Below are positions 43,488-55,381 of a DNA stretch of 64,000 nucleotides, one piece after another (the first letter of the stretch is position 1; every line of letters starts with the position of its first letter). Both the position numbers and the translations under genes were made by a program. Origin of the DNA: Macrostomum hystrix (taxonomy: Eukaryota > Platyhelminthes > Macrostomidae); the NCBI GenBank assembly GCA_950097015.1, contig CATNEN010000038.1, forward strand, positions 26,387,001 through 26,451,000. Direction: 5' to 3'. Under the pieces are notes generated by a model. It ran no database searches. It was not told the origin of the DNA and saw nothing but the letters and a program-made list of their open reading frames with translations.

Positions 43488-46400
43488 TCAAACTGCTGGC
43501 TCAGAGCTGGATCTCATGTCGGCAGACAGTAAAGGGAGACTTTCAGCCCTAGAAAGCTGCTGCTCTAGCTCCCTGAGTTGCTGCGACTGCAGCTGCTGCT
43601 GTTGCTCCAACGAGCGAAGGAGCTGGCAAGTTTCAACACTTCTGCCGTTGATGTTGACAATGTTGCTATCGCCATGTCCTAATGACAAGTGCTGCATGGA
43701 CGAAGTGTCCGGCCCGACAACGAAAGCGGATCTCGGTTGAAGCATTGTGCAGCCGGGCTTCAGACTGTGCACCTTCTGCTGCTGTTTAATCTGCTTCTGC
43801 TGATCTTTTAGGGCCAATTTCTGCTGCTGCTGCTGCGGCTTCGTTAGCGCCTTCAGGGCCTCTTTGCGTTCGGCATTGGCTCTGGCTTTAGCTTTGGCAC
43901 CGCTGGACAGCTGGAACACGTCCAAATGGTGCACCAGGTCTTTGCCCTGCCGCTGCAGTCGCTTCAACAGCGCCCGAGTGAGGTGGGCCTCCGTCTCCTC
44001 CGTGGTGCCAAACGAATCGTGGGCGTGCACGCCGTCGAAGTCGAAGGTGCGAAAGAAGTCGGCCAACTGCTGCTCGTCAGCCTCGCCATTGTCGGTGAGA
44101 CCCTGCGGAAACAGCGAGTCCTCGGCACCGCCAAGCTTCACCGACACTTTCAGGTTGGAGTTCAGGATCTCAGATAGGGGCAGGTCTTCCCGGTCCTTGC
44201 CCAAAGGATTCATCAGGCACATGCCGATCTTGAACCAGCCTGAAATAAGAAGAGTACAACAGTCAGGGTCAGGCGAATCTGATCTACCCTTTCCTGCGTC
44301 TCTCATCTACCCTTCCCTGCGTCTCTCATCTACCCTTCCCTGCGTCTCTCATCTACCCTTCCCTGCGTCTCTCATCTACCCTTCCCTGCGTCTCTCATCT
44401 ACCCTTCCCTGCGTCTCTTATCTACATTTCCCTGCGTCTCTCATCTACCCTTCCCTGCGTCTCTTATCTACCTTACCCTGCGTCTCTTATCTACCTTTCC
44501 CTGCGTCTCTCATCTACCCTTCCCTGCGTCTCTCATCTACCCTTCCCTGCGTCTCTTATCTACATTTCCCTGCGTCTGTTATCTACCTTTCCCTGCGTCT
44601 CTTATCTACATTTCCCTGCGTCTCTTATCTACCTTTCCCTGCGTCTCTTATCTACCCTTCCCTGCGTCTATTATCTACCCTTCCTAAGGTGTCTTGTCTA
44701 GAACTTCTTTATGTCTTATCCCTTCTTAAATGTTTGTATTTGTCAAATAAACAAACTCACCTAGGTAGAATATAAATTCCAGCGATCCCAAAATGGGAAT
44801 ATAGGCCAGCACCTCCAGACCAAATGGTCGATCAAAAGTCGAGCTTTCTGAGGCCACTCTGAAGATGGTGTCATTTCCAGCCAGGCCAACGTTTGACAGC
44901 ACCCTCGATGTTTGATCAGCGCCACCGTTCATATCGGACTCAATGAGCTGGGTAGAGAGCAGAGACGCGAACAAAAATATGTAAACAGCCGTGACGGCCA
45001 CCTGGGTGTAGACCAGCGGTATGTTGAACTCGCTGTAGGTCCACAAAACGCCGAGGTCGTTGCGAAAGTTCTGCGCGATGGTCACCATCCAGAGGAACTG
45101 GCGCTCGTCAGCGATGCACCCTGGAAGTGACAAGGATAAACCATGACAAAACTGGCTTCCCTTCATCTCTGACGGCTTCCCTTCATCACTGACGGCTTCC
45201 CTTCATCTCTGATGGCTTCCCTTCATCACTGATGGCTTCCCTTCATCTCTGATGGCTTCCCTTCATCTCTGACGGCTTCCCTTCATCACTGACGGCTTCC
45301 CTTGATCTCTGATGGCTTCCCTTCATCACTGACGGCTTCCCTTCATCACTGACGGCTTCCCTTGATCTCTGACGGCTTCCCTTGATCTCTGATGGCCTCC
45401 TTTCATCTCTGATGGCTTCCCTTCATCTCTGACTGCTTCCCTTCATCTCTGATGGCTTCCCTTCATCTCTGACGGCTTCCCTTCATCACTGACGGCTTCC
45501 CTTCATCACTGACGGCTTCCCTTCATCTCTGATGGCTTCCCTTGATCTCTGATGGCTTCCCTTGATCTCTGACGGCTTCCCTTCATCACTGATGGCTTCC
45601 CTTCATCACTGACGGCTTCCCTTCATCACTGACGGCTTCCCTTGATCTCTGACGGCTTCCCTTGATCTCTGATGGCCTCCTTTCATCTCTGATGGCTTCC
45701 CTTCATCTCTGACTGCTTCCCTTCATCTCTGATGGCTTCCCTTCATCTCTGACGGCTTCCCTTGATCTCTGATGGCCTCCTTTCATCTCTGACGGCCTCC
45801 TTTCATATCTGACGGCTTCCCTTGATCTCTGACGGCTTCCCTTGATCTCTGATGGCCTCCTTTCATATCTGACGGCTTCCCTTCATCTCTGACTGCTTCC
45901 CTTCATCTCTGATGGCTTCCCTTCATCTCTGATGGCTTCCCTTCATCTCTGATGGCTTCCCTTCATCTCTGATGGCTTCCTTCATCTCTGACGGCTTCCC
46001 TTCACCTCAGCGAGTACCCCTTCACCTCAGCTCCCAACTACTTTGGGAACATACTAAAGCTATACAGCTACTCAAAGCATGGATTTATTTATACACTCGA
46101 TAGAACTAAATTTAATAAGCCGTGTCTAGATTACCGCATGTTACAAATCCTAACATTTTATTAGGATTTATCATACTTAACTAAGCTTACAAGACTACAG
46201 CTAAAGTACATTTGATGGTTTACAATTCGAAAACTGCCAGCTAGCAAGCGATAAGAAATTCGGTTTGCTAATGCTTATGATTTGAATTTAACGAGGTACT
46301 GCATGAGAAAATCAGTGCTGTATGTGAGTTTATCGAGTTAAGGCCTTCATTTGTAAGATCCTGTCTGTGTGATTGGAAAATTAACTTATCGCAATTAACA

Positions 46401-49400
46401 TGAAGCTTTAGGTATGCATAAAGTACAAGAGGAAGTAGGGATGTAATAGGGGTTTGTTTTAGAAAGCGAGATAAGCCTAGGGCTTTTTCGATAGGGAGGC
46501 TAGAATCATAAAATAAACCGGATATAAAATAGATACAGAACGGAGGGAAACAGGGAAGCAGTAAGGCAGGAAGGAAGGGTCAGGAAAGCAAAGTAGAGAT
46601 TCAGGGAAGCCGGTAGGAAACGGATAGTGAGGCAGAGAGAGACATGCAGGGGGCAAGGAGACAAGGAGACAGACAGGGAGACAGGCAGGGGGCAGGGAGA
46701 CAGGCAGGGAGGCAGGGAGACAGGCAGGGAGGCAGGGAGACAGGCAGGGAGGCAGGGAGTCAGGGAGACAGGCAGGGAGGCAGGCAGGGAGGCAGGGAGG
46801 CAGGGAGACAGGGAGGCAGGGAGACAGGCAGGGAGGCAGTGAGACAGGCAGGGAGGTCAGGGAGACAGGCAGGGGGGCAGGGCGCCGGTAAAGCAGGCTT
46901 CTCACCGATGTTCTTGGCCCGTCGCATGATTCGATTGGCCCAACTAAGCGGCAGCCAGTACTCAGGCGTGTAAGTCCAGTCGGTGTCCTTGGACAATTCG
47001 GCCGATCTGGCGAACACTTTCATCTCTTCTTCGGTGATCAAACGGCCAAAGTACTTCTGCACCTTGGCGTCCGAGTTGATTAGTTCGAGTCGCTGCTGCC
47101 AGGTTAATTTGAATTCGCGCGTATTTTTCGGCCTCATAAAGCCGAACCGATGCTTGATGTGCAGAGAGATAGTGGCCATCATGAGTATCCAGGCCAGATT
47201 GAAATAGCGCAGTACAGTGATGCGCACCTTTCTAGCAATGTCCGATTTGGCTTTGTGACTGCTCTCGATCAGGCCCTGGGCGTAGAAAGCTGGCGCGTGC
47301 ATCCACGGTATGGCCATGCACATGTTCCACCAGCTGCGGGTGGAGAGTTTTATTTTGTACATACATGTAAGATATTTTTTACAGAAATTACTATCCCAGC
47401 TTCCTCCGAAAACCTCATGCTTCCCACTTTGAGCAGCTTACTTCCTCCGAACTCATCTGCTTCCCATCTTAAACAGCCTTCTTCCTCCGAACTCATGATC
47501 TGCTTCCCATTTTGAGCAGCTTTATTCCTCCGAACATATCTGCTTCCCACCTTGAGCAGCTTTCTTCTTCCAAACTCATGATCTGCTTCCCATCTTGAGC
47601 AGCTTTCTTCCTCCAAACTCATCTGCTTCCCATCTTGAGCAGCTTTCTTCCTCCAAACTCATCTGCTTCCCATCTTGAGCAGCTTTCTTCCTCCGAACTC
47701 ATCTGCTTCCCTGCGTCCGACGACGTGCATTCTTTCTCTTTCTCTCTCAGTGCACCTGCCCCCAGTCCCCCATTGACGCGTACAATGTACATTGCACACT
47801 GCACTTGACTAAACAATAATATATATATCGGCTCTCTGCCCATCGCTGGCTTTAAGCGATTCGTAGCTCGCACACACTCGCCTTGACTTCTAACATAACA
47901 TGGCGTCGCAAGTCTAAACTTTCTAGCAAGCCAGCATGGATGGATTGAGGCCGCCAGAGCCCATGATTTTTGACACCAATAGGGCAGACAACTGGAGGCA
48001 ATGGATCAGTGCATTTGATTTCTACATGAAAGCTACGAAGAGGACTGAAGAAAGTGAAGAAGTGAAGATCGCTGTTCTCCTGACCGCGCTGGGATCCGAT
48101 GGACAGGACGTATTCTCCACGTTTCCTGCAGACCAAGTAGCAACGTAAGCAGCTGTAAAGAGTGCGTTTCAAGAGTACTGCGAGCCTCTGTCGAATGAGA
48201 CCTTTGAGCGCCACCAGCTTCGAACAAGAGTGCAAGGAGAAGCTGAGGACTTCGACCAATTCTTGACTTCGCCAGCTCATCAAGCGAAGCGATGCAACTA
48301 CAGCGAGCCAGCGAACAAGGAGACCATCGAGAACAGATCGTCATCGGTGCGAACGACCCAGCTCTGAGGGAGAGGCTTCTCCGCGAGACAAAGCGGACGC
48401 TGGACCGCGCCATCCAGATGTGTCGAGCGTCGAAGCGGCAGGCTCGGACCCTGGCCACAGCGCAGATCAGCCGAGCAACGCCTGCACCCGCGCCAGCGTC
48501 CGTCGAGGCAGTTCAAGGCCGAACCAGCCGGTCGCAGCCCGCCAGCAATGCCAAGCCGGCTCGCAGCTGCGGCTTCTGCGGACAGCAGCATGAGCGGCGC
48601 AAGTGCCCGGCATTCGGTAAGACCTGCAATAACTGTGGTCGCGCAAACCATTTCACGTCCGTGTGCCGCTCAGCTAAGAAGGTCAACGAGCTGGTGGAGA
48701 ACACTGAGACCGAGTCCGCAGGTGATGGCCCGGCTGCAGCAATCATGACCGTGGAGCAGCCAGGTGCTCGAACCAAGGCGCAAACCGACAGCTCGGCAAT
48801 GGTGTGCCTGACTGTCACGGACTCTGGAAGAAAGCTGCACTGCTGCAGTTCAAGGTGGACACTGTTGCCGACGTCAACGTGATCCCTCTGAGACTGCTGA
48901 TCCAGCTCGCCCCGGCAGCATCGATTGAGCCGACATCCTGGACTCTGACAACGTACAACAAGCAGCTACTGGACGTAGTCGGCATCACGTACTTAACTGT
49001 GTCTTCGCCCTGCCGGAAGAATGTCCCACTTCAGTTTGTTGTTGTCGGCGAGAACTCCACGCCCATCATCGGCTGGAAGTCAGCGATTGAGGAGCTGCAG
49101 CTGGTCAAGAAGCTGTTCTCGTTGCAGCAGAGTCCAAGCAGCATCAGCAAGGTGAGCAAGCAGCAGTTATCGGAACTGAACTCCAGCCAGTTAAAGGCCA
49201 GCTTCCCAGAAGTATTCAACGGCGTTGGTTGCATGAAGCAGCCATACACCATTCAACTGTCGGACAACGCAGTGCCTAAAGTGCAGCCTCCTCGCAAGGT
49301 GCCATTTGCTGCGTATCAACCTCTGAAGTGCGAGCTGGAGAGACTGGAGAAGGAAGGAACGATCGCGCGAGTCGACAAACCGACGCAGTGGGTCTCCAAT

Positions 49401-52400
49401 GTGGCCATCGTGTGGAAGTAGGACGGCTCTATGCGTCTGTGTCTAGATCCAACCTACCTCAACAGGTTCATCATCAGAGAGTACCACCCGATCCCTACCG
49501 CCGAGGAAGTTCGAGCTGCGACTGCTGGAGCCATCCTGTACAGCTCATTTGATGCGAACGAGAGCTTTCACCAACTGAAACTCTAGGAACTTCTTTGACG
49601 ACATCATCGTGTGTGGAAGAACAGTCGAGGAGCACGACCAAGCTGTGCGAGAGCTCCTGGAGCAGTGCAAGCGCGCCAAGGTGACACTGAACCCACAGAA
49701 GATGCGAGTCGGTGTTCAAGAGCTCAACTACCTAGGCGATGTGCTCAGCTCGGAAGGGTTGCGAGCAGATCCAATGAAGGTCAAAGCCATCAAAGAAATG
49801 ATCCGGCCGAATGATGTTGAAGGTCTCACTTCGAAGAAGGAGCAGCTAAGGCGATTTCTCGGCTGTGTGACGTACCTGGCCAAGTTTTGTCCTCATCTTT
49901 CCGCTACTGCAGAGCCGCTTAGACACCTGCTCAAGAAAGACGTCATTTGGAGCTGGACGCATCAGCACGACGAGGCGTACGACTCGATCATCACGGAGCT
50001 GAGTTCTAACAGGGTTTTGGCCACATTTGACGTCAGCAAGCCAGTCACCGTGTCTGTGGATGCCAGCAAGAGCGGCATCGGTGCTGTGCTGCTCCAAGAG
50101 GACCGTCCGGTTGAGTTCGCTTCATCAGCCATGACTAAAGCTCAGCAGGCATACTCGTACGCGCAGATTGAGAAGGAGCTCCTGGCTATTGTGTACGGCT
50201 GCAAGAAATTTCACCGCTACCTCTGGGGCCGCACTGTCAATGTCCAGAGTGACCATAAGCCACTGGAGTCCATCTTAAAGAAGCAGCTCTGTGACACCAC
50301 GCCGCGCATCCAGCGCTTGCTGCTGCAGCTGCAGCCCTACGACATTCGTGTGAAGTACACGTCAGGAAAGGAGCTGTACGTATGTCGTACGTCGTACGTC
50401 GTACGTCGTACGACGTACGTCGCAGACACGCTAAGCTGAGCTCACGGAAAGACGGACAGCTTGACGCTTCTGCTGGAGGAAGCTTTGGACGGACAAGTGC
50501 TAGCTGTGGAGCGATGCTTCAGTGGAGACCGCGAGATTCTGACAATGATCAAAAAGGCCACGGCTGCAGACCAGACGACAGGTCATTCAAGCCGGATGGC
50601 CCGAGCATCGAAACCGACTACCTGACGATTTGAAAGTATTTTGGGATCTTCGCCATGATCTGACTTTCGTCTCAGGACTCCTGTGCCTGAAGGACCGCAT
50701 CTACGTGCCAGCCGGCAGCGCCAGAAGCTCGATCCTAAGAATTTTGCATGCTGGACACTCTGGAATCGTCAAGATGGACCTGAAAGCCAAAGATTATTTT
50801 TACTGGCCAGAAATGCGCACCTGCATCAAGCGAACTGTCAGCCAGTGTGAGGCCTGCCAGCGGAACATGAAGGCCCAGTCAAAGGAGACTTTGATGACCG
50901 TTGAAATGCCCGAGTTTCCGTTCCAAGTCTGCTCGACCGACTTGTTCGAGTTCCGTGGCGCTGCGCACCTGGTGTACGTAGACGCTTACAGCCACTGGAT
51001 GAGCATCACCCGCCTGCAGTCGAAAACAAGCCTGGCAGTAGTTCAGGTGCTCCAAGACCATTTCCAGAACTTTGGAGTGCCAGAGAAGCTCATCAGTGAC
51101 AACGGGCCGCAGTTCACCGCAGGAGAGTTCCGCCAGTTCATGACCAGATTTCAAGTGGAGCATCTGCCAAGAATATGATGAAGAAGTGCCAGGAGACTGG
51201 ACAGAGCCTGGCACTGGCCCTTTTGCACTATCGCAACACGCCGGTCGGCAGCGGCTTCCCCAGCACGGCGGAAATGGCGTTTGGCCGGAAACTGCGGTGC
51301 GACCTGCCGACAACGGTGCAAGATCTGCGGCCTCGGGAGACCTACGTGCATGCCAGCATCGAAGCATTCCAGAAGGAGCGGACCCGGGCAGCTCAGCTCT
51401 ACAACCGCGGTGCGGGCGCACTTCGACGCTTGGAGGTCGGCGAGCCGGTCTGGCTTCAGTGCGATCGTCGGAACTGGGTGGCTGCCGAGGTCGACAGCGA
51501 GGTGGACGGCAGCCCGCGGTCGTACTGGCTTCGCACGGAGTCGGGCCACCTGCTCAGGCGCAACCGGCGGTTTATCAGGCCACGTGAGATCGGCGTGCCA
51601 TTCCATGAAAGCTACCCAGTGGCAGTGGCTGATGAGGATGTCAATCTGTCGGAGGCGGACGACCAGCAGGCACCCGTGCAACCGGCCGTGCAACCCGCGA
51701 CAGAGCAGCCTGCAGAGCGAGAGCAGCCAGCTGAGCAGCCGGCATCTGTGCAACCGTGCTCAAGCTCGGACGACTCTGGGTTCCGGACCAAGCGAGGTCG
51801 GCTTGTCCATCAACCGCAGAGGTACCAGGCCTCGTGGTGAACTTTTGAGTGAAAACTGACTGTTGACTGAATTTAAATTAACTGTTCCATATTGTTCCAT
51901 ATGATCGTAAAATATTTCAATGTTTTTATTTTTCCCCATTCAACTGTTTTCGAGCGACTCCATTCGTGCTACTATATTCGTTCTACTATTTTCGTGCTAT
52001 TATATTCGTACTTTTCAATGTAAGGAGGTGTTGTGTAATGATCGATGCTGGCTAGCCGACGTGCAGTCTTTCTCTTTCTCTCTCAGTGCACCTGCCCCCC
52101 CAGTCCCCCATTGACGCGTACAATCTACATTGCTCACTGCACTTGACTAAACAATAATATATATATCGGCTCTCTGCCCATCGCTGGCTTTAAGTGTTTC
52201 GCAGCTCGCACACACTCGCCTGGACTTCTAACATAACAGCTTACTTCCTCCGAACTCATCTGCTTCCCCATTTTGAGCAGCTTTCTTCCCCAGAACTCAT
52301 GATCTGCTTCCCATCTTGAGCAGCTTTCTTCCTCCGCTGCTTCCCATTTTGAGCAGCTTTCTTCCCCAGAACTCATGATCTGCTTCCCATCTTGAGCAGC

Positions 52401-54110
52401 TTTCTTCCTCCGCTGCTTCCCATTTTGAGCAGCTTTCTTCCCCAAAATCAGATGCTGTTCCAACCGTACTGCCTAGGCCACCGGTTTAATTGGACAGGAA
52501 ATTAAAAATATTCACGCAGCGACTCTTCGCTAAGTAATTTTTTGTGTCAGACCAGTCGTATTAATTAATAATTTTTATTTGATAGATCACGAAGTCTTGA
52601 AATTCTTAGCAATGAGAATCTTGATCCCAATTCAAATTCCCATCTTATAATTAATAATCCCATAGGCATATCTATGTATCTTCCTTATCTCATCTAAAAT
52701 AGCTTTATTATCGGAGGTACTGTATCAAGCACTAATAACTCGATCCATAGCGGAATTTTCCACTAGTAAATTTCCACATGCGATAACAAGGCTAAACGTT
52801 GGGGAAAACGTAGCCAAATGCAGACGAATTGTAATTTAAACTAGCGGAGGCATTCCATTGCACCAGGCAAACACACTTGCATAGTTCCGGACCTTGGTAA
52901 TTGGTTACGTGGAAGGTCGGCGGGGAAAGAAAATATGTGTGAAAAGAGAGCCCCCAGTCAAAATAAGCCGCTTTTAGCTACCAATCTAAAAATAGAACAT
53001 CCGACACTGACAAAAGCGAATGGAAAAACTCCAGTCAGATCAGACGAACTGTTGTGTTTTATGGGAAGCCTTTGCACACTGTAACATTTTTGTTTGCTTG
53101 GGAGGCTAAGAAATGAAACGATGGCAATCGAGAGAATTTTTAATGGAAAAAGCGAAACCTACGGCCATAACCGTTGAATATCTCGACGGTCTGAAGGGCT
53201 GGCGACTTGATTATTGTTTCAGAAGATGCGCAACAAAATGTTGGTCCGTGTTCTTGAGTATTGTGTGCTTGCGTTGCTCTGTTCGGGTGCAGCACAAATA
53301 ATTGTCAGGTTGGGGAATCCCCCTTGGTAGTTCTACGAGTACTACTTAAAATTAAAAAACGCCCCCTATTTAGCAAAACAGTTTGCAAAACAGTTCTAAA
53401 AATAGCTTAAGCGAAAACAACAACAGCTAAGAATGCCCTACTATGCTCTGCTCTCAATAATGCACCGAAAACGGTGAGGCATGCCGGGAATGAGGCGGTC
53501 TAGCTGCTGATGTGAAATTTGTTGCCAATATCCTGCTATCTAACAACCTGCAGCTGGTCCAGTCTTGACAGTGCTTGCTAGCACACCTTGCTAGCACACC
53601 ATCAGGTCGGGAGGGTTGAGCAACAATGGCAAATTGTCTGACCAGAGTTTTCACCCACCCCGTCTCACCTCCCCCCGGCCTCCGGAGCGATAGCAAGTTC
53701 AAACTTATAGATAAAAGACACCAACAGGTGTGGAGATTACACCGTTGGCACTTGATTGCAATCCAACGAGCACTAATTGACCCCTATTTAAAATACAGTG
53801 TTCTGAAAATAGGGGAGTTCACGTCATTAACTCACCGGCTCAGCACCGAGGTGACAAAGAAGCCCAGCATAAAAGACAATGGAACCGACGTGCGAACCAG
53901 ACCGATGCCGCGAACTACCGCCTCGAAGGTGATGCGCCTAGTTGGCGATAGGATCTGGTGATAGACAACCGCCAATAGTACGTAGGCCAGAATGAAGAAT
54001 AGAAAGTCAACCCATAGTAGCTGCCAGACACTGCCGCTCCAACGGAATAATAGCTTCAAGAAGAACAGCTTCTCCTTTGTGTAGATATTGCTGGCGTAGC
54101 TGACCGCCAT
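43488..54110 (-). CDS. bestrophin-family anion channel, 4 exons, complete
   Basis: Exons (minus strand) are 54110-53836, 47333-46906, 45120-44761 and 44239-43488. Phases agree and the join gives 604 residues. Exon 1 encodes the first TM region and the pore neck: SFMLGFFVTSVLS followed across the junction by RWW, as in bestrophins (RWW hallmark). Two of the three usual neck residues (both Phe) are kept; the Ile position is Val. Exon 2 gives IPWMHAPAF, VLRYFNLAWILMM and YWLPLSWANRI; exon 3 gives FNIPLVYTQV and the following TM region; exon 4 starts GWFKIG and has MNPLGKDREDLP and NSNLKVS, then a long Gln-rich cytosolic tail. The usual acidic Ca2+-clasp string after NPFG is altered to GKDRED. 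The role would be a Ca2+-activated Cl- channel at the plasma membrane. Intron 1 (6.5 kb) contains a whole defective gypsy element in opposite orientation. Confidence 0.94.
44290..44695 (+). repeat. 24-bp minisatellite in bestrophin intron 3
   Basis: About 17 copies built on CCTGCGTCTCTCATCTACCC and TT. It fills most of the 521-bp intron. Confidence 0.96.
45150..46010 (+). repeat. 20-bp minisatellite in bestrophin intron 2
   Basis: About 43 copies of CTTCCCTTCATCTCTGATGG and variants (GACGG, GATCTCT, CATCACT). The 20-bp period is so regular that sequence lines align exactly; higher-order blocks repeat around 45370-45480 and 45650-45760. Confidence 0.98.
46020..46600. other. AT-rich intron 2 sequence of bestrophin
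   Basis: Unique sequence between the two intronic arrays; nothing gene-like. Confidence 0.5.
46630..46885 (+). repeat. GGCAGGGAGACA minisatellite in bestrophin intron 2
   Basis: Copies of GACAGGCAGGGAGGCAGGGA (8-20-bp nested periods). It ends about 20 bp from the exon 2 donor on the minus strand, so on the sense strand the array starts almost directly after the donor. Confidence 0.94.
47390..47712 (+). repeat. intronic minisatellite interrupted by gypsy element 2 (left part)
   Basis: About 8 copies built on GCTTCCCATCTTGAGCAGCT and TTCTTCCTCCGAACTCATCT with length variation. The same array resumes at 52239-52445 on the other side of the retrotransposon. Confidence 0.93.
47720..47900 (+). 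repeat. 5' LTR of gypsy element 2 (lacks its first about 30 bp)
   Basis: Matches the 3' LTR from CGACGTGCA onward, through CAATAATATATATATCGGCT and ending CTAACATAACA. The first part of the 3' LTR (TGTTGTGTAATGATCG and following) is missing and replaced by minisatellite-like sequence. Confidence 0.9.
47901..47918 (+). promoter_or_regulatory. candidate primer-binding site of gypsy element 2
   Basis: TGGCGTCGCAAGTC starts exactly at the LTR end, as PBSs do. I cannot say which tRNA it matches. Confidence 0.5.
47936..48880 (+). pseudogene. gag: gag of gypsy element 2, broken
   Basis: Starts at ATG 47936 with a gag-like N-terminus (NWRQWISAFDFYMKAT). The frame meets a stop at 48146-48148 (TAA) and later changes frame. 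The C-terminal part has two zinc knuckles between 48568 and 48666: C-x2-C-x3-H-x4-C followed by the classic C-x2-C-x4-H-x4-C. This is the nucleocapsid region. It is not functional as it stands. Confidence 0.85.
48840..51840 (+). pseudogene. pol: pol of gypsy element 2, multiply broken
   Basis: The protease active site reads VDTVAD where the family has VDTGAD. RT begins with KVPFAAYQPLKCELERLEKEG, has an in-frame TAG at 49420-49422 just before the DGS block and another stop at 49585-49587. It then lacks a central segment (roughly 80 residues by family comparison), resuming at FFDDIIV. RNase H is intact-looking (VDASKSGIGAVL, EKELLAIVYG, SDHKPL). The integrase has an HHCC finger (HAGHSG to CEAC) and two catalytic Asp boxes (STDLFE, SDNGPQF). 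The stretch with the third catalytic acidic residue is deleted near 51165-51180, where a stop intervenes. A C-terminal Gln/Pro-rich tail ends at 51838. Confidence 0.92.
50374..50427 (+). repeat. GTACGTC tandem expansion within gypsy RNase H/integrase linker
   Basis: About six tandem copies of GTCGTAC/GTACGTC inserted within the family motif that reads GKELYVADTLS. The insertion keeps the frame, so the motif resumes as YVADTLS after it. Confidence 0.85.
52029..52238 (+). repeat. 3' LTR of gypsy element 2
   Basis: Starts TGTTGTGTAATG after a purine run and ends CTAACATAACA. It contains a TATATATAT stretch (about 52158) that may be the LTR TATA box. About 210 bp, with several mismatches to the 5' LTR, so the insertion is not recent. 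Confidence 0.9.
52239..52445 (+). repeat. intronic minisatellite interrupted by gypsy element 2 (right part)
   Basis: Copies of GAGCAGCTTTCTTCCCCAGA and TCTGCTTCCCATTTT, the same family of units as 47390-47712. Confidence 0.92.
52446..53835. other. remaining bestrophin intron 1 sequence
   Basis: Unique sequence without convincing genes. A 62-codon plus-strand frame at 53113-53301 has no recognisable feature. Confidence 0.5.
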
Positions 54111-55380
54111 TTCAAAAATAATGTCTCAAATCAATTAGCAGTTTTTGCAGAATATTAAGCAAGACGATTAATTAAAAACAAAGAAGGCCTAAGGAAGAGA
54201 AGGACGACCGAAAGGGAGAATTATATAGATATAGAGGTTTCCCGGGCTCAGGCGAACACGCCTTTTGGCTTTCTACCCCATTGGGTTTTCTCCAAATTGA
54301 GTGAGCGGAAAATTACTGTGGGTTCCCCAGCTTTCAAGGTCACACGCCTAAACTTATCTGTTCCGTGTTTAGGCCCCGCCCGCCCCATCATCCGCGGAGT
54401 AAAAAAGCCCTCCCCACGTACACTGTACATTTATGAAATGAATGTACATTGGAGCCAAAAACTCCTCTCTGCCTTCCCTGTCCTGCCTTTTCATAAACTA
54501 TGCGGAAAGAGAGAATTTCCACAAATCCGCGCGAGTTCGACTTCTCACCGAAACTTCGCAATCTTCAAGTTGACAATTCACATAAAACCATGCTAATCTC
54601 CGAAGATTAAACATTTTCAGTTTTACCTCTTCAATTGAGCAGAGGGGCCGTTTTTAATATTAAAACAACGTAATGAAAACACAGAAGCAGTACAATGACT
54701 TTTTAATCTGTGATACCTTTTCGTAAAAAGAGGTTTCGCTTGTTAGCGAACTCTTTTTATGTTAATTTCCAGGTTAATATAGCGAATCTATTTAAGTGAG
54801 ATTGAATGTAAGTAATCTCTTACACGCTACTAGTTGAGACTCTACTAGTTAGTGCTTTTTGATAGTAGTATATGTAGCGCCAATAACTGATAAAACTATA
54901 GGCACGAACATAAGAAATAAAAACATTGAAACAATAAAAGTTTGTCAATAATATGTTTTGCAAATTATAAAAATCCATCGTGATTGAACCATTAAATAAC
55001 AAAAATAATAATCAATTTAATACATTACAAAGAGTACCATTAGGGAAAATAAAAAGCAAGTTGATGTTAAACACACAAATATTCAAAATGGAATGAGCGG
55101 TGAACAAGAATCATCACTCAACAACAAAAAAAGAATTGATAAATTCACATCAAATAATAGGCAGTAGGTTAAGATTCAACCACAGCGTATACAAATCAAT
55201 AGAAATAGAATGAATATATAGCTAACTAAAACAACCGTAAACCTATTTGGCAGTTCGTTGATAGTAAGTTTATTCACTAGAAATTCTAGAATCTACACAA
55301 GACTGGTCGTAACCTGTGTGGCAGAGATATCAAATATAGAGCTATGCCTAGAATAACGATTGGAAGAAAATTGGGAGAAA
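54111..55380. other. intergenic region upstream of bestrophin
   Basis: Presumed bestrophin promoter side (minus strand) followed by AT-rich DNA. No clear TATA box, RNA gene or ORF. The GC-richer part at 54240-54600 has no recognisable coding signature. Confidence 0.4.
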
Positions 55381-55381
55381 T

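Larger units (their letters stand above)
47720..52238 (+). mobile_element. Ty3/gypsy LTR retrotransposon, defective, inside bestrophin intron 1
   Basis: Flanked by two related LTRs (47720-47900 and 52029-52238). The primer-binding site begins right after the first LTR, and a purine run (AAGGAGG) lies just before the second. Internal order is gag with two zinc knuckles, protease, RT, RNase H and integrase, which is the Ty3/gypsy order. It is dead: stops in gag and RT, a large deletion in RT, a protease active-site change, and a deletion in the integrase core. It sits within a minisatellite in the bestrophin intron, opposite to the gene. Confidence 0.95.

Noticed and set aside
53113-53301. 62-codon plus-strand ORF in bestrophin intron 1
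   Set aside because: Short, no family resemblance, no splice or promoter context.
54248-54596. ORFs on both strands in a GC-richer patch
   Set aside because: Overlapping shadow frames with no domain, no splice sites that close, and no repeats.
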